Shown here one piece after another: positions 17,640 to 28,046 of a stretch of 36,551 nt of DNA (positions within the stretch are counted from its first letter, which is position 1; every line of letters begins with the position of its first letter). Source of the stretch: Candidatus Pacearchaeota archaeon (lineage in GTDB: Archaea; Nanobdellota; Nanobdellia; Pacearchaeales; GW2011-AR1); the NCBI GenBank assembly GCA_017609885.1, contig JAFCDB010000003.1:1-36551 (forward strand), read 5' to 3'. The notes below the pieces were generated by a model. That model saw only the letters and a list, made by a program, of their open reading frames with translations. It did no database searches and had not been told where the DNA came from. The position numbers and the translations under genes were made by a program.

Positions 17640-18395
17640 CTTTTCTGTGATTTTGTCTATATATAAGTTATTAAATTAAAGATATTTTGGAAATTTAGTT
17701 GTTAATTTTATTTTAGAGTTTAATTATATTTATTTAAGAATTTAATTATTTGTTTGAGAGTGTAGGAATTTAAATTGATTTATTTTTAAGTGATTATGCG
17801 AACTTTATTTTGTAATTTTATTAATTTTCATGTTTTCTTGATTATATGAACTTCTATTTATGAAATCTTTTGTTTTGAGTGACCCTATGATTTCGTTTGG
17901 AAAAGTTTATAAAAGAAGTAAGAATTTAATTTTTTATTTTTATTTATAAATATTTATATTATATATAATATATATTATAAAATATATATTATATTATATT
18001 ATATTAATGTGTTTTATTTTAATTATTTGAAAATAATTAAAATTTTTATAATTTATTATATTTAATTGTGTTAAATTAATCCTTAATTGTATTAAATTGA
18101 TTTTTAGCCATGTTTTTACAAATTTAAATTGATTTTTAGTTATTCTTTGGAAATTATATTTTTATATTCTCAAAAGTAGAGAGAATTTTTGAATTTATGA
18201 ATTTCCAAACGAAATCAAGGTGTAGGGTTTTTTAAATTTTTAAAATGAATTTTTTTTGATTTGAGGAATTTCCTAATAAAATTTTTTTGAGATTTATTTT
18301 TTCCAAATGAAATTAAGGTGTAGTTAAATACTATGCAAAAGGTTATACAAAAGTTTATAAAAAATGTTTTTTATTTTTTTATATTGAATTGAGAG
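17640..18395. other. Predicted chromosomal replication origin (oriC) region
   Basis: ~750 bp AT-rich non-coding DNA next to orc1/cdc6, with ORB-like repeats at 17882-17904 (inverted), 18202-18228 and 18299-18323. Confidence 0.75.
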
Positions 18396-19616
18396 GTGAA
18401 AATGGAAGAAGTTGGAAAAAAGATTGATAAGATTTTTGATTCGTTTATGGAGAATAATTTGTTTAAGGATAAGTTTGTTTTGCAGGCGAGTTACACTCCT
18501 GAGACAATCCCTCATCGTGATGAGCAGATTGAGCAGATAGCTTTGATACTTGCTCCTGTTCTTCGAGGAGAGAGGACGAGCAATTTATTTGTTTATGGGA
18601 AGACAGGGAGTGGAAAAACACTTTCAGTGCAGTGTGTTAGAAATGAACTTTTGAAAAGAAATAATTTGGAAAAGAATAATTTAGTTATTGAGTATATTAA
18701 TTGCAAACTGAAGAAAGTTAGTGATACAGAATATCGGATTTTGGCAGAACTGATAAAAAAACTTGGAGGTAGCGTCCCTGCGACTGGACTTCCAACAGAT
18801 CAGGTTTATAATAAATTTATAGAACTTATTGATAATGAGAAGAAATTGATTGTTATAATTTTTGATGAGATTGACCATGCTGTTAATAAAATTTCTGATA
18901 ATTTTTTGTATAATCTGACGAGGTTGAATTCTGAACTTTCAAAAAGCCAGATTTGTATTGTGGGAATTTCAAATAATCTGACTTTTTTAGATGATTTAGA
19001 TCCGAGGGTAAAGAGTTCTTTAAGTGAAGAAGAGTTGGTTTTTCCGCCGTATGGTGCTTTGCAGTTGCGAGATATTTTAAAGGAGAGAGCTGATAAAGCA
19101 TTTAATGAAGGGGTTTTGGATGAAGGTGTTATTTCAAAATGCGCTGCTTTTGCAGCTCGAGAACATGGAGATGCACGCAGAGCATTGGATTTGTTGAGGA
19201 TTGCAGGGGAAATTGCAGAAAGAGATAATATGAAAAAAGTTTCAGAGGCAAATATTGATTTGGCAAATGAGAAAATTGAAAAAGATAAGATTTTAGATAT
19301 TGTAAAAACAGAGCCGAAGCAATTTCAGCTTGTTCTTCTTTCGATAATTGATCTTGTTCAGAAAAATAAATTAGAGGAGATTTTTACTGGAGATGTTTAT
19401 AATACCTATCAGATTTTATGCGAGAAGACAAGAACTGATATTTTGACGCAGAGAAGGGTTTCAGATATTTTGTCAGAGTTTGATATGATGGGGCTGATAA
19501 ATTCGAGTGTTATTTCAAAAGGGCGCCAAGGCAGAACAAGGAGAATTCGACTTTCAGTTCCTAAACAACTTTTTGGAAAAGTCAGGGATATTTTGAACGA
19601 CTCACTTAATATTTAA
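18396..19616 (+). CDS. cdc6: Orc1/Cdc6 replication initiator
   Basis: 'YTPETIPHRDEQIEQIALIL...LFVYGKTGSGKT', 'VIIFDEIDHA', C-term WH; likely start ATG 18402. Confidence 0.93.
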   Translation: MKMEEVGKKIDKIFDSFMENNLFKDKFVLQASYTPETIPHRDEQIEQIALILAPVLRGERTSNLFVYGKTGSGKTLSVQCVRNELLKRNNLEKNNLVIEYINCKLKKVSDTEYRILAELIKKLGGSVPATGLPTDQVYNKFIELIDNEKKLIVIIFDEIDHAVNKISDNFLYNLTRLNSELSKSQICIVGISNNLTFLDDLDPRVKSSLSEEELVFPPYGALQLRDILKERADKAFNEGVLDEGVISKCAAFAAREHGDARRALDLLRIAGEIAERDNMKKVSEANIDLANEKIEKDKILDIVKTEPKQFQLVLLSIIDLVQKNKLEEIFTGDVYNTYQILCEKTRTDILTQRRVSDILSEFDMMGLINSSVISKGRQGRTRRIRLSVPKQLFGKVRDILNDSLNI

Positions 19617-19617
19617 A

Positions 19618-21177
19618 ATGAGGAATGAGCTATTGAGTTTTTGTATGGAGAAGGGTATCTTATTGGATAAAGAGGTTTTGAATGTTTTTAGTGAATTAAA
19701 TAATTTTGAGCTTGCGAAGAATTTGATTGAGAGGATAAATTATAGATATAAACAGAAAATTATTGATAGGAATTTTTTTGTTGACAAGGAAAAATCTCAT
19801 GATTTGCTTTCAAATTATAAGAATGTTGAGCATAAGATTGTGGAGGAATTTTTTTTAAAGCTTGGAATTGAGGTTAAAGAAAATGATTTTGAGATTTCAA
19901 ATAAATTTGTCGAGCCTTTGAAAGGAGATTTGAATTTTAAAGTTTTTCAAAATGAGCCGAAGAAAATTGAGGTTAAGGATTTTGTTAGGAATTTTAAAAA
20001 TAGGTTTAGGGTTTTGCAGGGAATTTTGCAGGAGAGGGCTGAACTTGAGAATTTGGTTTCGATAAACCGGCTTGAGCAGGGAAGACAGGCTTCGATTATT
20101 GCACTGGTTTATGATAAGAGAATTACAAAAAATGGGAATGTTTTTCTTGAAGTTGAAGATTTAACTGGCAGGGTAACTGCAATTGTGAATAAAGATAAGG
20201 AGGAGCTTTTTAAAAAGTGCGGCGAGATTTTGTTAGATGAAGTTATTGCGCTGAAATGTTCGTCAGGGGGAGAGTTAGTTTTTGTTAATGATATTATTTT
20301 TCCAGATATTCAGATTTTTGAAAAAAAGAAATCAAAAGTTGAGGAGATAGCTGCTTTTATTTCTGATATTCATGTTGGAAGCAATAAGTTTTTGGAGAAA
20401 AATTTTTTGAAATTTATTTCTTGGTTAAATGGGGATTTTGGCGGGGATGAGCAAAAGAAGCAGGCATTGAAAATAAAATATCTTTTTATTACTGGGGATA
20501 ATGTTGATGGGGTGGGAGTTTTTCCTGGGCAGGAAAGTGAGCTGGCGATTAAGGATATTCGAGAGCAATATAAAAAATTAGCGGAATTGCTTTCGAAGAT
20601 TAGGGAAGATGTTAAAATTATAATTTGCCCTGGGCAGCACGACGCTGTTCGGCTTGCTGAACCACAACCTGTGATTGGAGAGTATTATGCAGAACCGCTT
20701 TATTATTTGAAAAATATTTTGTTTGTTACAAATCCTTCGATTGTTGAAATTGGTTCGCAGGTAAGATTTAAAGTTTTGATGTATCATGGGGCAAGTATGC
20801 ATGGAATAATAAATAATATTGAGGAGCTGAGATTAGGTAAGGGGCATGATTCTCCGACAGATGTTGTTAAGTATATGTTGAAGAAACGACATTTGGCGCC
20901 GACACATTCGCTTGTTACTTATACGCCTTTGGAAGAAGAAGATCCTTTATTGATTAAAGATATTCCGGATATTGTTGCAACTGGGGATTTGCATAGGCCA
21001 GAAGTTGCAGATTATAATGGGGTTTTAGCAATTGCATCGAGTTGCTGGCAAAGCAGGACTCCGTTTGAGGAAAAGGTTGGAAATAATCCTGACCCTTGTA
21101 AGGTGCCAATTTTTAATTTGAAGACGAGGGAAGTTAAGATTTTGGATTTTTCAGGAGGGGAAGATGATAGTGATTGA
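19618..21177 (+). CDS. polB (DP1): DNA polymerase D small subunit (DP1)
   Basis: OB region plus phosphoesterase motifs 'AAFISDIHVGSN', 'LFITGDNVDG', 'IICPGQHDAVR', 'MYHGASMHG', 'VATGDLHRPEV'. Confidence 0.92.
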   Translation: MRNELLSFCMEKGILLDKEVLNVFSELNNFELAKNLIERINYRYKQKIIDRNFFVDKEKSHDLLSNYKNVEHKIVEEFFLKLGIEVKENDFEISNKFVEPLKGDLNFKVFQNEPKKIEVKDFVRNFKNRFRVLQGILQERAELENLVSINRLEQGRQASIIALVYDKRITKNGNVFLEVEDLTGRVTAIVNKDKEELFKKCGEILLDEVIALKCSSGGELVFVNDIIFPDIQIFEKKKSKVEEIAAFISDIHVGSNKFLEKNFLKFISWLNGDFGGDEQKKQALKIKYLFITGDNVDGVGVFPGQESELAIKDIREQYKKLAELLSKIREDVKIIICPGQHDAVRLAEPQPVIGEYYAEPLYYLKNILFVTNPSIVEIGSQVRFKVLMYHGASMHGIINNIEELRLGKGHDSPTDVVKYMLKKRHLAPTHSLVTYTPLEEEDPLLIKDIPDIVATGDLHRPEVADYNGVLAIASSCWQSRTPFEEKVGNNPDPCKVPIFNLKTREVKILDFSGGEDDSD

Positions 21178-22156
21178 TAAGGTTTATGGGGAAGAAGAAA
21201 TAAAAGAGAATGTTTTGATTGAGTTGATTAATTCCAGACCTATTCAGAGATTGAAAGGAATTGCGCAGTTGGGTATGCCTGAAAAATATTATCATTTGAA
21301 AAATGGTTTTAGTCGATATGAACATTCTGTTGGAGTTTTGATTTTGTTGCGACGACTTGGTACTGATTTAAAGGAACAAGTTGCTGGATTGTTGCATGAT
21401 GTGTCACATACTGCTTTTTCGCATGTTATGGATTGGATTGTTGGAGATCCGACAAAAGAAGATTACCAAGATAAGAAACTTTTAGAGATTATGGGGAATT
21501 CTGAACTTTCGGAAATTTTGGAAAGGCATGGATATGATTATATTGAAATTGCGAGTCATGAAAATTTTAGTTTGCTTGAGCAGGATGCTCCTAGGATTTG
21601 TGCAGATAGGATTGATTATTTGTTAAGGGAGTTAGCGATGGATGGGAATAGTGATGAGATTGAAATTATTGTTGATGGTCTTTGCAATATTGGTGGGAGA
21701 ATTGTTTTTAATTCTGTAGAAAGTGGAAGGGTTTTTTCTCAAAATTATGTGAAGTGTCAGAGAGAGAATTGGGGCGGAATTCAGGCAAGGAGTCGTTATT
21801 ATTTTTTGTCTTTAATTTTGAGAAAGGCACTTGATTTGGGAATTGTGACGATAGATGATTTTCATGATAAGGGAGATATAGAGATAATTAATATGGTTAT
21901 TGGAAGTGGGAATGGTGAATTAATTTCTCGATTGGAATTGTTGGAAAATAATTTTAGGGTTTGGGAGAGTGATAAAGAGGGGATTGAAATTAAAAAGAAA
22001 TTTAGGTGGGTGGATCCAGAGATTTTTTTTGAAGAAAATGTAAAAAAACTTTCTGAAATTGATTTTGAATATAGAAAGATATTGGAAGAGGAGAAAATAA
22101 ATTCAAGTAGATTAGTTAGAGTTAAAATTGAGGAATTTGAAAATGAACACAACTGA
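21164..22156 (+). CDS. HD-domain phosphohydrolase (SAMHD1/dGTPase-like)
   Basis: 'RLKGIAQLGMPEKYYHLKNGFSRYEHSVGVLILLRRLG...VAGLLHDVSHTAFSHVMD'; overlaps both neighbours. Confidence 0.85.
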   Translation: MIVIDKVYGEEEIKENVLIELINSRPIQRLKGIAQLGMPEKYYHLKNGFSRYEHSVGVLILLRRLGTDLKEQVAGLLHDVSHTAFSHVMDWIVGDPTKEDYQDKKLLEIMGNSELSEILERHGYDYIEIASHENFSLLEQDAPRICADRIDYLLRELAMDGNSDEIEIIVDGLCNIGGRIVFNSVESGRVFSQNYVKCQRENWGGIQARSRYYFLSLILRKALDLGIVTIDDFHDKGDIEIINMVIGSGNGELISRLELLENNFRVWESDKEGIEIKKKFRWVDPEIFFEENVKKLSEIDFEYRKILEEEKINSSRLVRVKIEEFENEHN

Positions 22157-25100
22157 ATATTTTGAAGAGATTGAAAAACAAATAAAGGAGAATTATAAAG
22201 TTGCTGAATTGGCAAGAGAAAAAGGTATGGATCCTGTTGGGAAAGTTGAGGTTCCTTTGGCGCATAATTTAGCTGAGAAAGTTGTTGGACTTGTATCTAC
22301 GATTTATCCTCAGGTTTTGAATTGCGGGATTAGTGAGAGGATTGGGGAGTTGGAGAGGGAGTATGGGTTGTTAGATGTTGCTGTGTGTTTGAAAATTGCT
22401 GAGGAAGTTTCGCAGGAACGATTTTGCAAGTTTGAGAATAAGTTGCAGGCAATTGAAGCAGGGATAAGGGTTGGTTTTGCATATACAACTTTGGGAGTTG
22501 TTTCAAGTCCAATTGAGGGATTTACTTTTTTAAAATTGGGAAAGACTGCAAAAGGAGAGGATTATTTTATGCCGTATTTTTCAGGACCGATTCGAAGTGC
22601 AGGAACTACTGCAAGTTGTGTTGGGTTGTTTATTATTGATTATCTTAGGGAAAAATTTGGATATGCAAAGTATGATGCAACTGAAAATGAAATTAAAAGA
22701 ACTAGGACAGAGTTGTTTGATTTTCACGAGAGGATTACAAATTTGCAGTACTGCCCTACAGAAGAAGAGATAGAGTTTATTGCGAGTAATTTGCCTGTGC
22801 AGGTTGCTGGGGAGGCAAGTGAGAAATTAGAAGTTTCAAATTATAAAGATTTGCCGAGGGTGGATACAAATTTTTTGAGAAGCGGGTTTTGTTTGATTTT
22901 AGGAGAAGGGGTTGCGCAAAAAGCTCCGAAGGCATTGCGAATTTTGAAGGGGTTGCGGGAAAAAGGATTTAAACTTAGTGATTGGGATTGGCTGGAAAAA
23001 TATTGTGAACTTCATGAAAAACAGACATTAGGTAAAAGTAAAGAGGCTGTTGCAACTTATATGAAGGATTTGGTTGCAGGAAGGCCGATTTTTGGGCATC
23101 CGTCGAGGAGCGGGGGATTTAGATTTAGATATGGAAGGTCGCGAGTGGCGGGTTTTTCAGCTGTTAGTATTCATCCTGCGACAATGGCTATTTCTGATAG
23201 TTTTATTGCAACAGGAACACAATTGAAAATTGAAAAGCCAACAAAGGGTTGTGTTACAACTGTGTGTGATAGTGTTGACGGGCCGATTGTTAAATTAAGA
23301 AATGGGGGTGTTAAGAAACTGCAGGATTTTGAGGAAGCAAAGACTTTGTATAAAGAAGTAGAAGAGATAATTTATTTTGGAGATGTTTTATTTCCTTTTG
23401 GGGATTTAGCAAATAGAAATGCTGATTTAATTAAACCAGGTTATGTTGAGGAGTGGTGGAATCTTGAATTGGAAAAACTTGGCGGAAAAGTAGAAGATTG
23501 TTTTAATGTTGATTTTGAAAAAGCTGTTGAAATATCTGAAAAATATAAAGTTTCCTTGCATCCAAAATATATTTATTTTTGGAATCAAATTGGACGGGAG
23601 GAATTTTTAGAATTATTGAGATGGACTTCTTATGGGCGGATAAATAAAAAATTGATTTTGCCATATAGCCCTCGGGAAAAGGAGAAATTTGCAAAAGGCA
23701 AGAGGGCTTTGGAGTTGCTTGGAGTGGAGCATGAAATTGGAGTAGAGAATGTTATTTTTTCTGAAGTTGATTCTAAATCTTTGTTTGTTAATTTGGGATT
23801 GGATGAAAATTTGATTGAAAGAGATGATTATTTTATTGAAAAGGAGTTGAATGAAATTGCAGAAAGAGTTATTGAGAAGAAGCAGGATGTTTTGGAAATT
23901 GTGGATGGGCTTTCGAGATTTGTTATTAGAAATAAGGCAGGAGAGTTTATTGGGACGAGAATGGGGCGGCCTGAAAAAGCAAAGCTTCGGAAGTTGACTG
24001 GGAGTCCGCATGTTTTGTTTCCAATTGGTGAAGAGGGAGGGAGATTCAGGAGTGTGCAGGAGGCAGTGGAAAGAGGATTCGTTAATGCAGAGTTTCCAAT
24101 TTATTTTTGCGAAGATTGCAAGAATGAAACAATTTATAGAATTTGCGAGAAATGCGGAAAAAAAACGAAAAAACAATTTTATTCTTTTAGCAAACAGGAA
24201 ATTGTTAATGAGGAAAAATCTGGTGAAAGCATTAATCGGGGATTTTCAAGACGTAAAATTTTAATTAAAGATTATTTTGAAAATGCGCGTAAGATTTTGA
24301 AAATGACAAATGGGGAGATGCCTGAAATGGTTAAAGGGGTGAGGGGGACAAGTTCGAAAGAGCATGATTTTGAGCATTTGTCAAAAGGGATTTTGAGAGC
24401 TAAGTTTAATTTAAATGTAAATAAAGACGGGACTGTTCGGTATGATATGACTGAACTTCCTATTACACATTTTAAACCTTTTGAAATAGGGATTTCTGTT
24501 GAGAAACTTTTGGAATTAGGATATGTGGAAGACATTCATGGAAAGGAGTTGAAAAGTGAGGGGCAGATTTTGGAACTGAAGCCGCATGATATTATCCTTC
24601 CTTCAAATAATGAAGCAGGAGATGAAAAAGCAGATGATGTTTTTTTTAATTTAGCGAATTTTATTGACGAGTTGTTAGATAAGTTTTATGGTTTGCCAAG
24701 ATTTTATAATTTGGAGAAAAAAGAGGATTTGATTGGGCATTTGGCTGTTTGCATGGCGCCGCACAATTGTGCTGGAGTTATTTCTAGGATTATTGGTTTT
24801 TCGAAGACGCAAGGGATTTTTGCAAGTCCGTTTTTGCATGCTGCTGTCCGTAGGGATTGTGACGGCGATGAATTAGCTTCTATGCTTTTGTTAGATGTTT
24901 TGATAAATTTTTCAAGAAAATATCTTCCTTCGCATCGTGGAGGAACGCAGGATGCGCCGTTGGTTTTAAATGGAAGAATTGTTGCTGGGGAGGTGGATGA
25001 TCAGATTTTAGATTTTGAACTTGTTGATAAATATCCTTTGGAGTTGTACGAGAAGGCAGAGAAAATGATGCATAGTTCTGAGGTTGAAATTGAAATGGTG

Positions 25101-25607
25101 AAACAGAGGGTGAATAATAATTTGGACCCTTTTGTTAATATTGGTTTTACACATGACACTGAGGATTTTAATTCAGGTGTGCTTTGCAGTTCTTACAAAA
25201 TGCTGCCGACAATGCAGGAGAAAGTTGCGAGTGAGATGGAGTTTGTTAAGAAAATGAGGTGTGTTGATGCTTCTGATGTTGCGCGGTTGATTATTGAGAG
25301 GCATTTTATTCGGGATATTCGAGGGAATTTGAGGAAGTTTTCAATGCAGGGTTTTAGGTGTGTTAAGTGCAATGCAAAATATCGCAGGCCGCCTCTTGTA
25401 GGCAAGTGTTTAAAATGTAATGGAAAAATAATTTTTACAATTAGCGAGGGAGGGATTGTGAAGTATTTAGAACCTGCACTGGATTTGGCAAATAATTATG
25501 ATGTTCCTGTTTATGTTAAACAGAATTTGGAGTTGACAAAGAAATATATTGAGTCGATATTTGGAAGAGAGGAGACACGGCAGAGTGATTTGCGGGAGTG
25601 GTTTTAG
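22143..25607 (+). CDS. polC (DP2): DNA polymerase D large subunit (DP2)
   Basis: 'MNTTEYFEEIEKQIKENYKVAELAREKGMDP', 'LHAAVRRDCDGDELASMLLLD', zinc-ribbon C-terminus; start trimmed from 22128; no intein apparent. Confidence 0.95.
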   Translation: MNTTEYFEEIEKQIKENYKVAELAREKGMDPVGKVEVPLAHNLAEKVVGLVSTIYPQVLNCGISERIGELEREYGLLDVAVCLKIAEEVSQERFCKFENKLQAIEAGIRVGFAYTTLGVVSSPIEGFTFLKLGKTAKGEDYFMPYFSGPIRSAGTTASCVGLFIIDYLREKFGYAKYDATENEIKRTRTELFDFHERITNLQYCPTEEEIEFIASNLPVQVAGEASEKLEVSNYKDLPRVDTNFLRSGFCLILGEGVAQKAPKALRILKGLREKGFKLSDWDWLEKYCELHEKQTLGKSKEAVATYMKDLVAGRPIFGHPSRSGGFRFRYGRSRVAGFSAVSIHPATMAISDSFIATGTQLKIEKPTKGCVTTVCDSVDGPIVKLRNGGVKKLQDFEEAKTLYKEVEEIIYFGDVLFPFGDLANRNADLIKPGYVEEWWNLELEKLGGKVEDCFNVDFEKAVEISEKYKVSLHPKYIYFWNQIGREEFLELLRWTSYGRINKKLILPYSPREKEKFAKGKRALELLGVEHEIGVENVIFSEVDSKSLFVNLGLDENLIERDDYFIEKELNEIAERVIEKKQDVLEIVDGLSRFVIRNKAGEFIGTRMGRPEKAKLRKLTGSPHVLFPIGEEGGRFRSVQEAVERGFVNAEFPIYFCEDCKNETIYRICEKCGKKTKKQFYSFSKQEIVNEEKSGESINRGFSRRKILIKDYFENARKILKMTNGEMPEMVKGVRGTSSKEHDFEHLSKGILRAKFNLNVNKDGTVRYDMTELPITHFKPFEIGISVEKLLELGYVEDIHGKELKSEGQILELKPHDIILPSNNEAGDEKADDVFFNLANFIDELLDKFYGLPRFYNLEKKEDLIGHLAVCMAPHNCAGVISRIIGFSKTQGIFASPFLHAAVRRDCDGDELASMLLLDVLINFSRKYLPSHRGGTQDAPLVLNGRIVAGEVDDQILDFELVDKYPLELYEKAEKMMHSSEVEIEMVKQRVNNNLDPFVNIGFTHDTEDFNSGVLCSSYKMLPTMQEKVASEMEFVKKMRCVDASDVARLIIERHFIRDIRGNLRKFSMQGFRCVKCNAKYRRPPLVGKCLKCNGKIIFTISEGGIVKYLEPALDLANNYDVPVYVKQNLELTKKYIESIFGREETRQSDLREWF

Positions 25608-25643
25608 GGAAGAATTTAAAAACATCAAATCATTAATTATTTT

Positions 25644-26417
25644 ATGGCGGATATACTTCATCTTAAAAAAGTATTTCTTATAACGATGATAATTTCGTTG
25701 ATTTTGGCTGCGCTGATTGGAGTTGTGATATTTTTGATTGGTAATTTTAGCGAAGTGGAAATGAGAATTCTTGGAACAACAGCTTCTATAACTATTTATA
25801 GTTTGATTGGTTTGTTTTTTTCTTGGATTTCTGAAAAAGGAAAAATGAAATATTTTCCGTTGGGAGGATTGATTCTTACTATTTTTGCTTTTGTTTGTAC
25901 TGTTATGTTGATTTGGGAATTAAATGGGGAAATTATTGCAACAATCTGGACTGTTGGTTCTTATTTTGTTGTTGGAATGTTTTTTTACTGGCTTTTTGAA
26001 AGAAAAACTTTGAGATTTTTTTCAGGAGGAGGATTGATTCTTACTTCTTTGGCATTTGTTGTAAGATTTTTGAATATCTGGGATTTGATTGATATGCAAC
26101 TTCATATGAGATTATTTGGCGCGATTTTTATAATTGGTTTTTCACTTTTGCATATTTCTTTGTTGTGGCTTGCAAAAAATGGTAAGTTGATTGTTGATGT
26201 TTCTTTGTTTTTTACAATTGGGATGGTTTGTATTGTGGGAGGTTTCCTAGTTTTCTTAGTTTTATTTTATGAAGAGATTGAACTTGGAGAATTGTTTTTT
26301 AGGACACTTGGAGCATTTGCAATTCTTGATGGGGTGGGGACAGTTGTTACTCTGATAGTTAGAAAAGTTGGTTCTTTGTATGATAGGGATTCAGGGAAGA
26401 AAGTTGTGAAGAAATAA
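25644..26417 (+). CDS. Multi-pass membrane protein
   Basis: 257 aa, repeated TM segments; two similar halves (YFPLGGLILTIFAFV / FFSGGGLILTSLAFV). Confidence 0.6.
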   Translation: MADILHLKKVFLITMIISLILAALIGVVIFLIGNFSEVEMRILGTTASITIYSLIGLFFSWISEKGKMKYFPLGGLILTIFAFVCTVMLIWELNGEIIATIWTVGSYFVVGMFFYWLFERKTLRFFSGGGLILTSLAFVVRFLNIWDLIDMQLHMRLFGAIFIIGFSLLHISLLWLAKNGKLIVDVSLFFTIGMVCIVGGFLVFLVLFYEEIELGELFFRTLGAFAILDGVGTVVTLIVRKVGSLYDRDSGKKVVKK

Positions 26418-26469
26418 GCAAAGTTTTAAAAAGTTTAATTTTTTGATTATAGAAAGAGAGTGTGATGAA

Positions 26470-27234
26470 ATGAAGTGGATGAAACTTGCAGGAATTTTCG
26501 GAATTGTTTTTTTAATTATTGGACTTGTATTTTTTATAATGCTAAGTGTCCAGATTTTTACTATGGAAGAGCAAACTTTAATTAGTGCGACTAATGATTC
26601 TGAATCAAGTTCAATAATTGATGTTTTGATGATTTTTTGTTTCTTTATTGGATTTGTTTTGCTTATGCTTTTTTATTATGGTTTTGTTAAACTGGGAGGT
26701 TATACAAATTCAAAACTACTTAAAATTTCGTCTATATTGTTGATTATAACTTTTATTACTCTTGCTTTGATTTTTGGAATCTTGGCTTTAGTGGGTTCCT
26801 TAAGTTCAAATATTTTTGTCCCTTTAATTGCTGAAAATGTAATTGGTATGAGTCCTGGAGGGAACCTTGGAGGTCCTGATACATCTAATTTAGGAAAAGG
26901 CATTTTAGTAATTTCCTTGATTTTTGTAGTCATATGTTTTATTTTAGTTCTCGCTTCGTTGTCTGCTATTGGGTTGGTTGAAGCAGGATATAGTGTGAAG
27001 TACGCAAGAATGGCTGGGATTCTTAATGTGATATTTTTAGCTGTGGGTCCTTTATTTTCTCTTATTTCTTATTTTTCATTTCTTTTTGCTACGTTTTTAG
27101 TGATGTTTGGTGTTTCTTCATTGGCTTCAATAATTGTTTTTGTGTTATTTTTAATTCCTTTTTGCTTTTATGAACTTGTTTTGCTTCTTGAGTCTTTAGC
27201 TTTATTTGACGCTTCAAAAAAATTTGAAAAATAA
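26470..27234 (+). CDS. Multi-pass membrane protein (DUF996-like guess)
   Basis: Hydrophobic ORF; start trimmed to MKWMKLAG. Confidence 0.5.
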   Translation: MKWMKLAGIFGIVFLIIGLVFFIMLSVQIFTMEEQTLISATNDSESSSIIDVLMIFCFFIGFVLLMLFYYGFVKLGGYTNSKLLKISSILLIITFITLALIFGILALVGSLSSNIFVPLIAENVIGMSPGGNLGGPDTSNLGKGILVISLIFVVICFILVLASLSAIGLVEAGYSVKYARMAGILNVIFLAVGPLFSLISYFSFLFATFLVMFGVSSLASIIVFVLFLIPFCFYELVLLLESLALFDASKKFEK

Positions 27235-27307
27235 TTATAAAATTCTATCTATTCCTTCTCACCATTTGAATCTCTTAGATATTATGTATATATAAATAAC
27301 TAAGTGT

Positions 27308-27450
27308 TTGCAGGAAATTGCAGGAAAGGGAATTTCGTTTTCTGCGGGGAAGGAGATTGTAGGGAATGGGATTGTGAAGGAAGGGAATTGCGAGGGCAGG
27401 GAATTGTGGAGAAGGGGATTGCGTTTTCTGTAGGGAAGGGGGATTGCGGT
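27308..27450 (+). repeat. G/A-rich degenerate tandem repeat, ~16-bp unit RGGRAGGGRATTGYRG
   Basis: About 8 imperfect units; GTTTTCTG insertion recurs in two units. Confidence 0.75.
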
Positions 27451-27609
27451 TCGCTATTCTGCTCCAATGTCACAGAGCTCACGGGAGATTCTGTTAATGT
27501 AAGAAATTAATTGGCAGTTGATTTTTGGGTTTTTCTTTTTCAAAAAATTAGTATCTTAGAAAATCTAAGATTAATAAAGTTTATATAATGTGGATATCTT
27601 TATATTAAT

Positions 27610-27753
27610 ATGGAAAAAATGATGATATCAAAGGAACAATATGCTGGAATGTTGGATACAATTGAAATGCTTCAAGATGCAGATATGATGGAGCAGGTTT
27701 TGGAAAGTGAAGAAAATATTGCTGAAGGTAATGTTGAAAAATTAGAGATTTAA
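27610..27753 (+). CDS. RelB/Phd-type small antitoxin-like protein (47 aa)
   Basis: MEKMMISKEQYAGMLDTIEMLQDADMMEQVLESEENIAEGNVEKLEI*; similar to C-terminal halves of YefM/Phd antitoxins. Confidence 0.6.
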   Translation: MEKMMISKEQYAGMLDTIEMLQDADMMEQVLESEENIAEGNVEKLEI

Positions 27754-27965
27754 TAGATTTTATGTGTTCTTACAGTCTCGATAGTTATTATTTGTTTTGA
27801 ATCATCAATACTATAAATCATTCTTATATTTGAGCCAAGCCAACAAGCCCATTTTTCCCTCAATTTTCCGAAGAGAGGATGTGCCCCAATTTCTCTTCGA
27901 GGATTTTGTTTTAATTTTTGTAATTTATTTTTTATGTCTTGTCTGAAGGACATATAATTTTTCAA
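27750..27965 (-). CDS. RelE-superfamily toxin-like protein
   Basis: 'FRQDIKNKLQKLKQNPRREIGAHPLFGKLREKWACWLGSNIRMIYSIDDSKQIITIETVRTHKIY'. Confidence 0.75.
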   Translation of the reverse strand: MKNYMSFRQDIKNKLQKLKQNPRREIGAHPLFGKLREKWACWLGSNIRMIYSIDDSKQIITIETVRTHKIY

Positions 27966-28046
27966 CCTCTTTTTTGATTTGTTGTTAGCTATGTAAATTT
28001 CATATATTTTAATATTAATGAACTGTCTTATGTAAATATTTCGTCT

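Noticed and set aside
23613-24176. 187-aa minus-strand ORF
   Set aside because: Antisense to DP2, which has strong family signatures.
27304-27510. 68-aa ORF over the G/A-rich repeats
   Set aside because: Composition-driven open frame; repeat unit length is not a consistent multiple of 3 and peptide has no motif.
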